Positions 8,553-22,100 are shown, counted from the stretch's first letter. The stretch: 64,000 nucleotides of DNA from Pseudonocardiales bacterium (GCA_019243635.1 JAFAUB010000023.1:37793-101792), one strand, 5' to 3'. Notes: generated by a model from the sequence alone, not told the origin. Program-made: numbers and translations.

Positions 8553-8759
8553 GACGGCGTGACCGTCGTGCTTGGCTGACGGTTCGACCGTCGGGTCAAC
8601 CGCCCCGCAGCCCCTCCGGGGGTCAGCGGGGCGGTTGTTCGTGGACGGTTCGACCGTCGGTTGTTCGTGGACGGTTCGACCGTCGGCGTTAGTTGACGGT
8701 TCGACCGTCGCAGTTGACCGATGGTTCGACCGTCGGATTTAACTGACGGTTCCACCGTC
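8553..8759. repeat. Array of seven palindromes (GACGGTTCGACCGTC) between groES and groEL
   Basis: Copies lie at 8553-8567 (variant GACGGCGTGACCGTC), 8578-8592, 8644-8658, 8670-8684, 8695-8709, 8720-8734 (GATGG variant) and 8745-8759 (TTCCACC variant). Each has six-base arms GACGGT/ACCGTC around TCG. Copies 3 and 4 lie in a perfect 26-bp tandem duplication (8634-8659 and 8660-8685). Spacing is about 25 bases except where the hairpin at 8598-8636 intervenes. No coding frame is convincing across it. It could act as protein-binding sites, RNA-processing hairpins or a mobile small repeat. Confidence 0.9.
8598..8636 (+). terminator. Strong GC hairpin after groES
   Basis: AACCGCCCCGC (8598-8608) pairs perfectly with GCGGGGCGGTT (8626-8636); the loop can itself pair (CCCC with GGGG). 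It is followed by GTTCG rather than a long U-tract, as usual in actinomycetes. It sits inside the palindrome array, so part of the transcription may stop before groEL. Confidence 0.6.
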
Positions 8760-8811
8760 GGAGCGCATCGGGTCCCGGCGACGTCGGTGGCCTACCAGAG
8801 TTCGCCCGTGA

Positions 8812-10446
<1,635 letters not shown>

Positions 10447-10469
10447 GAGCCGCGGCGGCCGAGGACACG

Positions 10470-10518
10470 CCACGACGGCCCCTGTAACCCCATCGAAGAG
10501 GTGCGGGGGCTGTCGTGG
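10470..10518 (+). terminator. Hairpin terminator after groEL1
   Basis: CACGACGGCCCC (10471-10482) pairs with GGGGGCTGTCGTG (10505-10517) with one G-T pair and a bulge, about 25 bases after the stop codon. Confidence 0.65.
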
Positions 10519-10554
10519 TGCGCACCGGGTAGCCGCAATGCCCGGATCATCCGT

Positions 10555-10667
10555 GTTCACGGTACTGCCGTGAACCGCTCACACTCGGTAGAGTGAGCGT
10601 TGCTCCACATCGGTGATGCCTGCCGTCTGGAGCGGTGCGGCTGCCGGGCCTTGATGGAAATCCATCA
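10555..10667 (+). promoter_or_regulatory. Leader of the bldM-like gene with three inverted repeats
   Basis: Three inverted repeats occupy the 300-base gap before the bldM-like gene: GTTCACGG-N5-CCGTGAAC (10555-10575, perfect), CGCTCACACTC-GGTA-GAGTGAGCG (10576-10599, two-base bulge) and TGATGG-N4-CCATCA (10652-10667, perfect). They could be operators or RNA structures. No promoter hexamers are convincing. Confidence 0.4.
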
Positions 10668-10744
10668 GATCGTGTCAAGTTCCGGCTCCGCATGACCGAT
10701 AGGGAGGTGGGCACATCAGTTGGCTGCAGGAGAGGAGTCCTTCC

Positions 10745-11341
10745 GTGACCGCAGTTCTCATCTGCGACGATCGACGAAGCGTCCGCGAGGGGCTCACTCG
10801 GGTGATGTCCGCGGTCCCCGGCGTTGCCCGGATCGACTGTGTGGCACACGGTGACGAGCTGTTGGCTCGATATTCTCGGCAGCCGGTGGATGTCGTCCTG
10901 GTCGGAACCCAGCGTGCGGTGCCGGCCGGGGTGGAGGCCACCCGTCGGCTGGTGTCAGCGCACCCGCAGGCCAACGTCATCGTGTTCGGGGCGCCGGACG
11001 ACGCGGGCAGCATCGCTGCCGCGATCGCCGGCGGCGCCCGCGGCTATCTGCGCTGGGACGCGTCGCGCCCAGAGCTCGTCGCGGCGCTCGCGCATACACT
11101 GGCCAGCACGTCGGTGCCGGCCCCTCGCCCCCCCTCCGACCCTGGCGTTCAGCTCACCGAGCGAGAGCTGCAGGTACTGCGTGGGATGAGCCAGGGCAAG
11201 AGCAACGGGCAGATTGGGCGGGAACTGTACCTGTCCGAGGACACCGTGAAAACCCATGCCCGCAGACTGTTTCGTAAGCTCGGCGTGCGGGACCGTGCTC
11301 AGGCCGTCGCGCACGGTTTCCGGCGCGGTCTGGTGGCCTGA
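10745..11341 (+). CDS. bldM: BldM-family orphan response regulator (NarL/LuxR type), phosphorylation aspartate absent
   Basis: 198 residues. The receiver domain (1-120) keeps the acidic pocket (ICDDRR), but position 54, which carries the phosphorylation Asp in Streptomyces BldM, is glycine (VVLVGTQ). The C-terminal LuxR-type HTH is intact: LTERELQVLRGMSQGKSNGQ and LSEDTVKTHARRLF. The position between groEL1 and sigD is the same as that of bldM in streptomycetes. BldM controls sporulation and can act without phosphorylation; here that seems built in. Start GTG 10745 follows a GAGAGGAG ribosome site. Confidence 0.85.
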   Translation: MTAVLICDDRRSVREGLTRVMSAVPGVARIDCVAHGDELLARYSRQPVDVVLVGTQRAVPAGVEATRRLVSAHPQANVIVFGAPDDAGSIAAAIAGGARGYLRWDASRPELVAALAHTLASTSVPAPRPPSDPGVQLTERELQVLRGMSQGKSNGQIGRELYLSEDTVKTHARRLFRKLGVRDRAQAVAHGFRRGLVA

Positions 11342-11609
11342 GTCCCTGCTGGTCCTGAGCACTCCCGTCGCAGCACCTCCGCCGCGACAAGCGGTGGCAT
11401 CGCCATCGGCCCGTTGGGCTGTCTTTTCCGCAGTCTCGTGTGTTGCCCGGCGGTACCGCATTCCGCGTCTGAACTGCCTACCACTACGGTTCCCCGTGAG
11501 GTGCCTGCGTCCCGGGATGGTGATGGATGGTCGGGACAGCGGATTGGCCACCGCCGACCGGCGTTCAGCCGTTCGGTCCCTCGACGTAACGGCAGGGCTG
11601 CATTCTGCG

Positions 11610-12182
11610 ATGACCGCTGTGGAGGACGACCTCGACGCTCTGGTCGGTGCTGCCGTCAACGGCGAGCGATATGCCGTTGAGGCACTGCTGCGCCAGATCC
11701 GTCCTCTCGTGGTGCGGTACTGCCGTTCCCGCGTCGGCGGTCAGGAAAAGACGTTCGCCTCGGCGGATGACGTAGCGCAGGAGGTGTGTCTCGCGGTGCT
11801 CACGGCCCTGCCCAGTTACCGCGACCAAGGCCGGCCGTTTATCGCCTTCGTGTACGGCATCGCCTCGCACAAGGTGGCCGACTCCTTCCGGTCCTCGGCG
11901 CGCAATCGCGACGATCCGGTCCCGGAGGTTCCCGATAGCCAGGACCAGGCCGAGGGCCCGGAGGCGCAGGTGATGCAGGTCGAGCTCGCCAGATGGATGG
12001 CCAAGCTGCTGGACACCCTCCCGGAGAAGCAACGAGAGATCCTCCGTCTGCGGGTCGTGGTGGGCCTGTCGGCGGAGGAGACCGCCGAGGCCGTGGACTC
12101 GACGCCTGGCGCGGTTCGGGTGGCGCAGCACCGGGCTCTGGGTCAGCTGCGCAGGGTACTGGCATCCGAGGGGGTGGTCTGA
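11610..12182 (+). CDS. sigD: RNA polymerase sigma factor SigD (ECF type)
   Basis: 190 residues from ATG 11610. Region 2: VVRYCRSRVG, ASADDVAQEVCLAVLTALP and FIAFVYGIASHKVADSFR. Region 4: LLDTLPEKQREILRLRVVVG, GLSAEETAEAV and STPGAVRVAQHRAL. Highly similar in these motifs to mycobacterial SigD, which acts in nutrient stress and stationary phase. Earlier in-frame ATGs at 11517 and 11523 are possible; none has a strong ribosome site. The next gene starts immediately after the stop, so translational coupling to the anti-sigma factor is likely. Confidence 0.9.
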   Translation: MTAVEDDLDALVGAAVNGERYAVEALLRQIRPLVVRYCRSRVGGQEKTFASADDVAQEVCLAVLTALPSYRDQGRPFIAFVYGIASHKVADSFRSSARNRDDPVPEVPDSQDQAEGPEAQVMQVELARWMAKLLDTLPEKQREILRLRVVVGLSAEETAEAVDSTPGAVRVAQHRALGQLRRVLASEGVV

Positions 12183-13343
12183 GTGCCTGGTCGAGACGAC
12201 TTCCCGCGTGCGGGCTACGGCGGCGGAGATCCCCATGAGATGCCCGTCGACCTGGCCGCCGTGCAGGCCGACGATGCGCTGCTGGACCGGATCGGCCGAG
12301 CGGGGCACACGCCGAGCGACGCTGACGACGAGTTGACGCGTGTCCTGGCGGCATGGCGGCGCGAGGTTCATGCCGAGCCGTTCAGCGAGCTGGTGGACAC
12401 CAACACCGCCTTGGCGGTGATCCACTCCGCCCGCCGGCCGGGCCGCCGACGTAACCCCGTGTTCAGCACGGTCGCCACGGCCGCAGCAGTGCTGGTGATC
12501 GCCTTCTCCTCGGTGGGCCTGGTCGCCAAGTCGGCGCATCCCGGCGACCCGTTGTGGGGCGTGACCCAGGTGCTCTACAGCGACTACGCCCACTCGGTGC
12601 AGACCGCAGCCACGGTCCGGACCGAGCTCAACGACGCCCAGACGGCGTTGCAGAAGGGTAAGCCCGACCAGGCCAGGGCAAAGCTGCACCATATCCAGCA
12701 GCTGCTCCCGGCGATCGGTGATGCCGAGGATCGCACCACTCTCACCACGCAGAAGAATACGCTCGAACAGATACTGAACGGGTCACCAGGCGCCGGCTCA
12801 GCGAATGCGCCCAGGACGCCGACATTCTCACCGTCCGTGCCCGCCAGTGACAGCCCCGAGCCCAGCGCGGCACCGAAGTCGAGTGCGCCACCCACATCCG
12901 CCGAGTCGACTACCACGACGCCTAGCCCGCCCCGCAGCACGACAGCGACCCGGCCCCACCCGGTTCAGGTCGGTCCGGATCCTGAAGGCCATGGCTACCC
13001 GGGTCCGCGCAGTGGCTCGGCGGGCATCGGCCCCTCCCCAGGCGTCGGCCCCTCGGGTGGCATCGGCCCCTCGGGCGGCGGTACCACGGGCGGCGGCGGT
13101 ACCACGGGCGGAGGTGGTACCACCGGTGGCGGTGGTACCAGCGGTGGCGGCGCTACCACGGGCGGTGGGACGGCGGACGGCGCTGCCACCGGTGACGGTC
13201 AACCGCCGGCCAGCGGCTCGCCGAACAGCGATCCCGCCGGGAGCGGTCCGTCAGGCGTGGCTCATCCCAGTGTCACTCCCCCGAGCCCCGCCATCCGCCC
13301 CGGCTGTGGCCGCCCCTGGCCGCAGCCTCCCTACTGTCGCTGA
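12183..13343 (+). CDS. rsdA: Anti-sigma-D factor RsdA-like membrane protein
   Basis: 386 residues from GTG 12183, directly abutting sigD. The N-terminal cytoplasmic part (20-70) has the sigma-binding pattern DLAAVQADDALLDRIGRAG and AAWRREVHAEP. One membrane helix follows (about 94-115). The extracytoplasmic part has a helical pair (STVRTELND-type segment near 150-200), then a long Pro/Ser/Thr-rich stretch and a Gly-Thr repeat (13074-13173, five 15-bp units). It is expected to hold SigD at the membrane and to release it after degradation. The low-complexity tail probably spans the cell wall. Confidence 0.85.
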   Translation: MPGRDDFPRAGYGGGDPHEMPVDLAAVQADDALLDRIGRAGHTPSDADDELTRVLAAWRREVHAEPFSELVDTNTALAVIHSARRPGRRRNPVFSTVATAAAVLVIAFSSVGLVAKSAHPGDPLWGVTQVLYSDYAHSVQTAATVRTELNDAQTALQKGKPDQARAKLHHIQQLLPAIGDAEDRTTLTTQKNTLEQILNGSPGAGSANAPRTPTFSPSVPASDSPEPSAAPKSSAPPTSAESTTTTPSPPRSTTATRPHPVQVGPDPEGHGYPGPRSGSAGIGPSPGVGPSGGIGPSGGGTTGGGGTTGGGGTTGGGGTSGGGATTGGGTADGAATGDGQPPASGSPNSDPAGSGPSGVAHPSVTPPSPAIRPGCGRPWPQPPYCR

Positions 13344-15425
<2,082 letters not shown>

Positions 15426-15426
15426 G

Positions 15427-16554
15427 ATGCGCGATCTGGTGGAGATCGGCATGGGCCGTACCGCGCGGCGCGCCTATGGCTTCGATGACGTCCAGATCGT
15501 GCCATCGCGGCGCACCCGCTCCTCCCGGGATGTGTCCACCGCGTGGCAGATCGACGCCTACCGGTTCGAGATCCCGCTGGTGACCCACCCCACCGACGCG
15601 GTCGTGTCGCCGTCGATGGCGGTCCGGATCGGCCTGCTGGGCGGGCTGGGGGTGCTCAACGCCGAGGGGCTGTGGGCCCGCCACGCGGGCGTCGACAAGC
15701 TGCTGTTCCGGCTCGCCGCCGCCATGGACGAGGCCGACGAAGCGGCTGCGGTGCGGCTGCTGCAGCAGTGGCACTCGGCCCCGATCCGCCTTGAGCTGAT
15801 CACCGAGGCGATCGGCCAGGTGGCCCAGGCCGGCGTGACGGTGGCCGCCCGGGTCAGCCCGCAGCATGCCCGGGACCTCGCGCCTGACCTGCTCGCCGCC
15901 GGTGTGGAGATCCTCGTCGTGCAGGGCACCATCGTCTCGGCCGAGCATGTCTCCTCCGCGGCGGAGCCGCTCAACCTGGTGGAGTTCATCGCGTCGATGG
16001 ATGTTCCGGTCATCGCCGGTGGGGTGGGTGACTACCGCACCGCGATGCATCTGATGCGCACCGGGGCGGCCGGCGTCATCGTCGGCCACGGGGCGGGCGC
16101 GAGCACGTCCACCGGCGATGTGCTCGGCATCGGGGTGCCGATGGCCACCGCGGTCGCCGACGCCGCAGCCGCCCGGCGGGACTACCTCGACGAGACCGGT
16201 GGGCGCTACGTGCATGTGATCGCCGACGGTGGGATGCGCACCAGCGGCGACATCGCCAAGGCGATCGCCTGCGGGGCGGACGCGGTGATGCTCGGTGAGC
16301 CGCTGGCCGCCGCGACCGAGGCGCCCGGCAACGGCTTGTACTGGACGGCCGCCGCGGCGCACCCGTCGCTGCCGCGCAGCCACGTCACCGAGGTGCCCGA
16401 GGGCTCCATCGGCATCGACACGCTGCTGTTCGGCCCCTCCTCCGACCCCAGCGGCACGATGAACCTGTTCGGCGCGCTGCGCCGCGCGATGGCCAAAACC
16501 GGATACTCAGAACTCAAGGAGTTCCAGAAGGTCGGCCTGACCGTCCGCCCCTGA
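15427..16554 (+). CDS. guaB3: GuaB3, IMP dehydrogenase-family paralogue
   Basis: 375 residues; an IMPDH/GMPR-fold TIM barrel without CBS domains. It starts MRDLVEIGMGRTARRAYGFD and has [24 protein letters not shown] at the phosphate site. The loop that carries the catalytic cysteine in GuaB reads LVVQGTIVSAEHVS here, so no cysteine is present at that position. It forms a tight operon with guaB. The exact activity is debated; a role in guanine nucleotide balance is inferred. Confidence 0.93.
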   Translation: MRDLVEIGMGRTARRAYGFDDVQIVPSRRTRSSRDVSTAWQIDAYRFEIPLVTHPTDAVVSPSMAVRIGLLGGLGVLNAEGLWARHAGVDKLLFRLAAAMDEADEAAAVRLLQQWHSAPIRLELITEAIGQVAQAGVTVAARVSPQHARDLAPDLLAAGVEILVVQGTIVSAEHVSSAAEPLNLVEFIASMDVPVIAGGVGDYRTAMHLMRTGAAGVIVGHGAGASTSTGDVLGIGVPMATAVADAAAARRDYLDETGGRYVHVIADGGMRTSGDIAKAIACGADAVMLGEPLAAATEAPGNGLYWTAAAAHPSLPRSHVTEVPEGSIGIDTLLFGPSSDPSGTMNLFGALRRAMAKTGYSELKEFQKVGLTVRP

Positions 16555-16677
16555 GGCGCCCGTGCCCTGTCGACTCCACGCCCGATAACCCGATAACGTT
16601 GCACCTGCTTGATGGGCACCGTGCGGTCTCCTGCGAGTGTCTGATCAGCGGTACTCCACAGGCTCAGAGGGGCGGCC

Positions 16678-16929
16678 ATGACTACCGGCACCACCAGCTT
16701 CCAGCGCGACATTCTCCCGCTGTTCACGCAGACGGACATCGACCATATGGCCCAGCAAGGAGTCACCCTCAACGATTACTCCTACATGAGTGACCCCACC
16801 CACGCGGCCGGGGTTCACCAGCAGGTCTCGCAGGGGTTGATGCCTCCGCCTGATAGCGGTGAGAACCGCTGGTCATCGGACATGGTCGCACTCTTTCAGG
16901 CGTGGATCGACGGTGGTTACCAGCCGTGA
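16678..16929 (+). CDS. Small conserved protein resembling a haem-less cytochrome c-like domain
   Basis: 83 residues with ribosome site AGAGGGGC upstream of ATG 16678. The pattern FQRDILPLFTQTDIDHM ... MPPPDSGENRWSSDMVALF ... WIDGGYQP resembles the helical domain of cytochrome c-like proteins, but no CxxCH haem motif exists. Such proteins often occur with peroxidase or ferritin-like genes, absent here. It is the first gene after guaB3, at the left edge of the inserted region. Function unknown. Confidence 0.65.
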   Translation: MTTGTTSFQRDILPLFTQTDIDHMAQQGVTLNDYSYMSDPTHAAGVHQQVSQGLMPPPDSGENRWSSDMVALFQAWIDGGYQP

Positions 16930-17037
16930 TCCCGCCTCGCTGACCTCAGGTACTCTCATCGCCCTCGACACTGTTGCGTGACCACAGTGGATCATGACGT
17001 CGTAATGGCGAACTCTGGAGTCAGCGCAGTCCTGCTT

Positions 17038-17658
17038 TCAGCGTCCGATAGATCGCTGAGTGAGGGCGGATCTGGTCTTGGGTGCTCTCAGTGCGCCGAG
17101 TTCGCGTGGTAGGTCTCGCGGACGAGGTAGCGTCTCGCTGGAGGTGGGGAGGGGAGCGATGCCGAGCAGGCGGGCCAGGGCGGCTTCGGAGTGCCGGCGG
17201 TGGGGGTGGTCCCCGGCGGTGACCAGCGGTTGTCCGGTGGTGTCGATGCCGGTGCCCTCGAGGCCGGTCAGGGTCGGGGCGGTGGTGGTGAGCGGGGCGG
17301 TCGGGTCGGTGTCCAGCGTGGTGATCTCGGTGTCGGGCTCAGCGACTCGACGTCCGGTCGCGCGCATCGCGATGCGGGTGGCGGTGGTGGGGTCGCCGAG
17401 CTGGTCCCCAGGCCGTGGTCCGGGGCGCGCACCGGAGCGGGAGGGCGCGGCCGGAGCGGGGAGCCGCCAGGCACCAGCGCCCCGAAGGCCACCCGCCGGC
17501 GGTGCCACCCCCGCTACCTGGCTGCGGTAGCCGGGAAACTCCGGGTACCCCGGCGGCCGGCCCACCCGACCCAACGCCGCAGCCACGTGCACCTGCCCGT
17601 GGGTATCCACCCCACCACACCGCCGGCACCGGTACATCCCCGCGCAACGCCGTGACAT
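17038..17658 (-). CDS. Hypothetical protein with N-terminal CxxC motif
   Basis: 206 residues. It begins with a possible zinc ribbon half (MYRCRRCGGVDTHGQVH), then a Pro/Gly-rich middle and a Thr-rich acidic segment (PDTEITTLDTDPTAPL). Frames on the plus strand overlap most of it, but they are of lower complexity and lack ribosome sites. I do not recognise a family. It is antisense to the direction of the following regulator and TIR genes. Confidence 0.4.
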   Translation of the reverse strand: MSRRCAGMYRCRRCGGVDTHGQVHVAAALGRVGRPPGYPEFPGYRSQVAGVAPPAGGLRGAGAWRLPAPAAPSRSGARPGPRPGDQLGDPTTATRIAMRATGRRVAEPDTEITTLDTDPTAPLTTTAPTLTGLEGTGIDTTGQPLVTAGDHPHRRHSEAALARLLGIAPLPTSSETLPRPRDLPRELGALRAPKTRSALTQRSIGR

Positions 17659-17905
17659 CCACCCTGGTTCTCCTCATCCGGGAACTCGCCGCTCTCTCTC
17701 AACCCACAGGGGGAGACGGCACCGCCGGCCGGCCAGGCGGACAGGACAGTGATGAGTCTGCGCACACAGGCTCCTATGAAGTCACCACCTGAGTACCGTT
17801 TCGCTGGCCACGAATGCGCAAGCGCCGTTGCCGACCGGATCGCTGCCCGCCCAGCGGGCCGCCTTGCGGGTAATGCCGTCTTGACTGACAGAGAGGTGAT
17901 CACAG

Positions 17906-19061
17906 ATGGGCCCCATCTACCCCGAGTTCTTCGAAGACGACGAGGTGCGCGCCGCGCTCGCCGCCCGTGATATCGGCATGCTTTACCGCCTCCTGCGGCG
18001 CGTCGGTGTGAGTCCAGCGGCAGATCGCGCACCTGACCGATCAGTCGCAGTCGGAGGTGGGCGAGATCATTAAGGACCGCCAGGTGCTGAACGTGTGGGT
18101 GCTTGAGCGCATCGCCGACGGGCTCGGCATACCCCGGGCGTGGATGGGCCTGAGCTACGGTGAGGAGGGGCCGGAGGCACCTTCGATCGAGACGGAGGTG
18201 AGCGAAGACATGCAACGCCGCGCCCTCATCGCCGCCACCTTGGCGGCAGCCGTGGGCCAGGCGGTGCAAGGTGTGGGTGAACCGATCGAGATCGTCCCTG
18301 CCCACGTGGGCCCGCTGCCCTCGCGGCTGGGTATACCTCACGTCCGCGTCGTGCGGGCGGTTACCGACCGGTTGGCCGGTGTGACGCGGTACTGCGGCGG
18401 GCAGGCGGACCTGTTCGGCGCCGCTGTGACGCTCTACACGCGGTGGATGCAAGTTCCCGCGACGGAGGCGGTCAAGGCACAACTCGCCGCCGCATTGGCC
18501 GACCTGCACACCGACACGGGCTGGTCCTGCTATGACTCTGGGGCGGACGGGACGGGTTACTTCATCCGCGCCCTGCGGTTGGCCGGTAAGGCCGCGGAAG
18601 CCCATGGCATCGCCAAGGCCGCCTGGCAGGCTGGGTTGACGCTGGGCCGCAGCGGACACCCTAACGATGCGCTCAAGCTGTTCCAGCTCGGGCGGGTCCA
18701 TCTCCGCGGGGCCAAGCCCGCCATGTCCACACCGGCGGCTCTACGCACTGATGACTCCTGGATACCGACCCTCACCGCGCGGCTGAGCCGGAGCTCCGCG
18801 ACCGCCTACGCTCTGCTGGGTGGCTTCGATGAGGCCACACGTTGCCTCGCCGAGGCACGCGACGGGTGGGAGCCCGAGATGCGTTCGAGCACGCGGGAGG
18901 GGATTTTGTGGCCGCGGGAGCTCAGCTGGACCTGGGCCGGCTCGATACCGCCGAGCAGCTCGCCGTCAGTGCCGCTGGCCGCCGCCCTGGAAGCCCGACC
19001 CGGCAGCGATGCCCGGGAGCTCGCCCGGACGGCCCGGCAGATCGCCGAGACCCGGACCTGA
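17906..19061 (+). pseudogene. Decayed XRE-type HTH regulator with TPR-like C-terminal domain
   Basis: A good start (ATG 17906 with GAGGTGATC upstream) encodes MGPIYPEFFEDDEVRAAL and the beginning of an HTH. An extra C in the run near 18010-18015 shifts the frame: the helix SQRQIAHLTDQSQSEVGEI continues only in the next frame, which then runs 334 residues (GVGEPIEIVPAHVGPLP, TDTGWSCYDSGADG). Near 18870 the natural sequence (RDAFEHAGGDFVAAGAQLDLG) again moves to another frame, and about 50 residues appear deleted near 18975 before the end LAAALEARPGSDAREL. At least three lesions show it is not functional. It probably once regulated the neighbouring genes. Confidence 0.8.
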
Positions 19062-19122
19062 CGGCGGTCTGGCCGGCGGTGGGTTCTTGACGGTCTGGGT
19101 TCTTGACGGTCTGGTGGTGATC

Positions 19123-22100
19123 GTGGCTCGCGTCTTCATCAGCTATGCCACCCCTGACCGGGTGATCGCCGACGAGGTGTTGAGCTGGCTGCAGGCCGCC
19201 GGTCATGAGCCGTTCCTCGCCCACGACCTGCGTGATGGGATTGGCGTCGGTGAGGAGTGGAAGCAGCGCCTGTACCGCGAGCTGCGCGAGGTCGACGCGG
19301 TGGTCGGGGTGGTGACGTCGGCCTTCGTGGCGTCGAACTGGTGCTCGGCTGAGGTGGGGATCGCGGACGCCCTGGGCTGCCGGCTGATGCCGGTGCGGGC
19401 CGAGACCGGCGTGGTGCACCCGCTGATGCAGGACCTGCAGTACGCGGACTACCAGGCCGACCCGCGGCAAGCCCGCGACCGAGTGCTTCACGCGCTGCTG
19501 GAAGACGGTGGACGGACCTGGCGGGAGGGCGACAATCCCTTCCCCGGGCTGGAGCCGTTCACCGCGGCGCTCAGCCGGGTGTTTTTCGGTCGCTCGGCGC
19601 AGGCTCGCGAAGTCGGTAGTCGGCTGCGCGCCATGGGCGGCAACGGGGGACTGCTGATCATCGTCGGGCCCTCGGGCTGCGGGAAGTCGTCCTTGCTCAA
19701 CGCCGGGGTGGTCCCGTTGCTCGAGGGAGACCCGGAATGGCTGGTGCTGCCGTCGCTGGTTCCCGGCAGCGATCCGCTGCCCGAGCTGGCCCGGGTGCTG
19801 GCGATCACAGCCAACCGTCTGGGGCTGGGCTGGTCGGCCGGCGACGTCCGCGGCCGGCTCGACGCCGGCACCGACGGCTTGCGGCGGGTGGTCGATGACC
19901 TGCTGGTCGCTGGTCCGGGGACGCGCCCTCGGCGGCTGGTGGTCATGGTCGACCAGGCTGAGGAGTTGTTCACCCGGACGACCCCGGACACCGTGGCCCG
20001 ATTCGTGCAGCTGCTGCGCGGGGCGGTCGCCGGCCCGGTGCGGGTGATGGTGGCGATGCGCTCGGAGTTCCTCGATGACCTACGGGATCTCCCCACGCTG
20101 GCCGGTGTGCCGATCGAGGCGTACGTGTTGGCCCCGCTGGACCGCGAGGCGCTGCGGGAGGTCGTCGAACGGCCCGCCAAGGTGGCCCGGCTGCACCTGG
20201 ATGAGGGACTCACCACCCAGCTGGTCGCCGACACCGACAGCGGAGAAGCTCTGCCGCTGCTCGCCTTCATCCTGCGCCGGCTGGCGGAGGGCCTGCCCGT
20301 CGGAGGCACGCTGACCTTGTCCCGGTATCACGACCTCGGTGGTGTCCAAGGCGCGCTCACCCGGCATGCCGACGCCGCGTTCACCGAGGCGGTCCGGGCC
20401 GGCGGCCTGACCGAACGTGAGGTGCTGGCCGGGCTCACTCGCCTGGTCACCGTCGAGGAGACCGGTCGCCGTGGCCGCCGTCGGATCAGGCTCGCCGGGT
20501 TGCCCGAGCCGCTGCGCGTCGCGCTGGGAGTCTTCGTGGAGCGACGCCTGCTGCTCAGCGACACCGACGACACCGGCCAGGTGTGGCTCACCGTGGCGCA
20601 CGAGGCCCTACTCACCGGGTGGCGACCCCTGGACACCGCCACCGCCGACATCACCGCCGCCCTGCGCACCGCGCGGGCGGTCGAGCAGGCTGCCGCCGAG
20701 TGGACCAGCGCCGACCGGTCCGAGCACTACCTCTGGGACGACAAGCGCCTCACCGCCACCCTCGCCACCCTGGGGATGACCGGCGACCACAACCCCGCTG
20801 CGCCCCTGGTGGAGCTCGATGACGAGGCCCGGGCGTTCCTCGACGCCACCACCCGGCGCGTCACCCTCACCAAGGAACGCGAGCGCCGTCGTCGAACCCG
20901 TACCACCACCGTGCTCTCGACCCTGTTGGTGCTTGCGCTCATCGCGTCGGTATTCGCCTTCCAACAACGCGGCACCGCCCAGACCCAGCGCGATAACGCG
21001 ACCTTCAACCAGATCACAGCCCAAGCTGACCGGCTGCGTGACACCGACGTATCCCTCGCGGCTCAACTTGACATCACCGCCTACCGCATGCGACCGACTC
21101 CGGACCTCTCCACGGCCCTGATCACCGATGCCGACGCCGCCTTGTCCACCCCGCTGGTCGGCCACACCGGCTTCGTCGACGCGGTGGCGTTCAGCCCGGA
21201 TGGGCACACTGTGGCCACCGGCAGCGCCGACCGGACGGTACGGCTGTGGAACGTGGCCGATCCCGCTCACCCCACGCCGCTGGGTCAACCCCTGCCCGGC
21301 CACGCCGACTCCGTCGACGCGGTGGCGTTCAGCCCGGATGGGCGCACCCTGGCCACTGGCAGCTACGACCGGACCGTGCGGTTGTGGGATGTGGCCGACC
21401 CCGCTCACCCCACGCTCCTGGGCTCACCCCTGACCGGACACACCGACTGGGTCTTCGCGGTGGCGTTCAGCCCGGATGGGCGCACCCTGGCCACTGGCAG
21501 CGCTGACCGGACGGTGCGGCTGTGGGACGTGGCCGACCCAGCACACCCCATGCCCCTGGGTCAACCCCTGCCCGGCCACGCCGACTCCGTCTTCGCGGTG
21601 GCGTTCAGCCCGGGTGGGCGCACCCTGGCCAGTGGCAGCTACGACCGGACCGTGCGGTTGTGGGATGTGGCCGATCCCGCTCACCCCACTTCGTTGGGCT
21701 CACCCCTGACCGGCCACACCGACCACGTCACCGCGGTGGTGTTCAGCCCGGATGGGCGCACCCTGGCCAGTGGCAGCGTCGACCGGACGGTGCGGTTGTG
21801 GGACGTGGGCGACCCGGCCCACCCCGCGTCGCTGGGCCCACCCCTGGTCGGCCACATCAACATGGTCTGGGCGGTGGTGTTCAGCCCGGATGGGCATATC
21901 CTGGCCACCGCCAGCTACGACCAGACGGTGCGGTTGTGGAATGTGGGCGACCCGGCCCACCCCACCCCGCTGGGCTCACTCCTGATCGGCCACACCGGCC
22001 CCGTCTTCGCGGTGGCGTTCAGCCCGGATGGGCGCACCCTGGCCACTGGCAGCGCCGATCGTACAGCCCGGCTGTGGACCATTCCCTATGCGCCCACGAC

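Noticed and set aside
8553..8759. CRISPR array
   Set aside because: Repeats are only 15 bases, spacers about 10 bases and similar to each other, and no cas genes are present.
17514..18701. 395-residue minus-strand open frame
   Set aside because: Antisense to the decayed HTH/TPR regulator, whose family motifs are clear on the plus strand.
18820..19122. N-terminal extension of the TIR protein
   Set aside because: It overlaps the decayed regulator in another frame and precedes the TIR fold without family resemblance.
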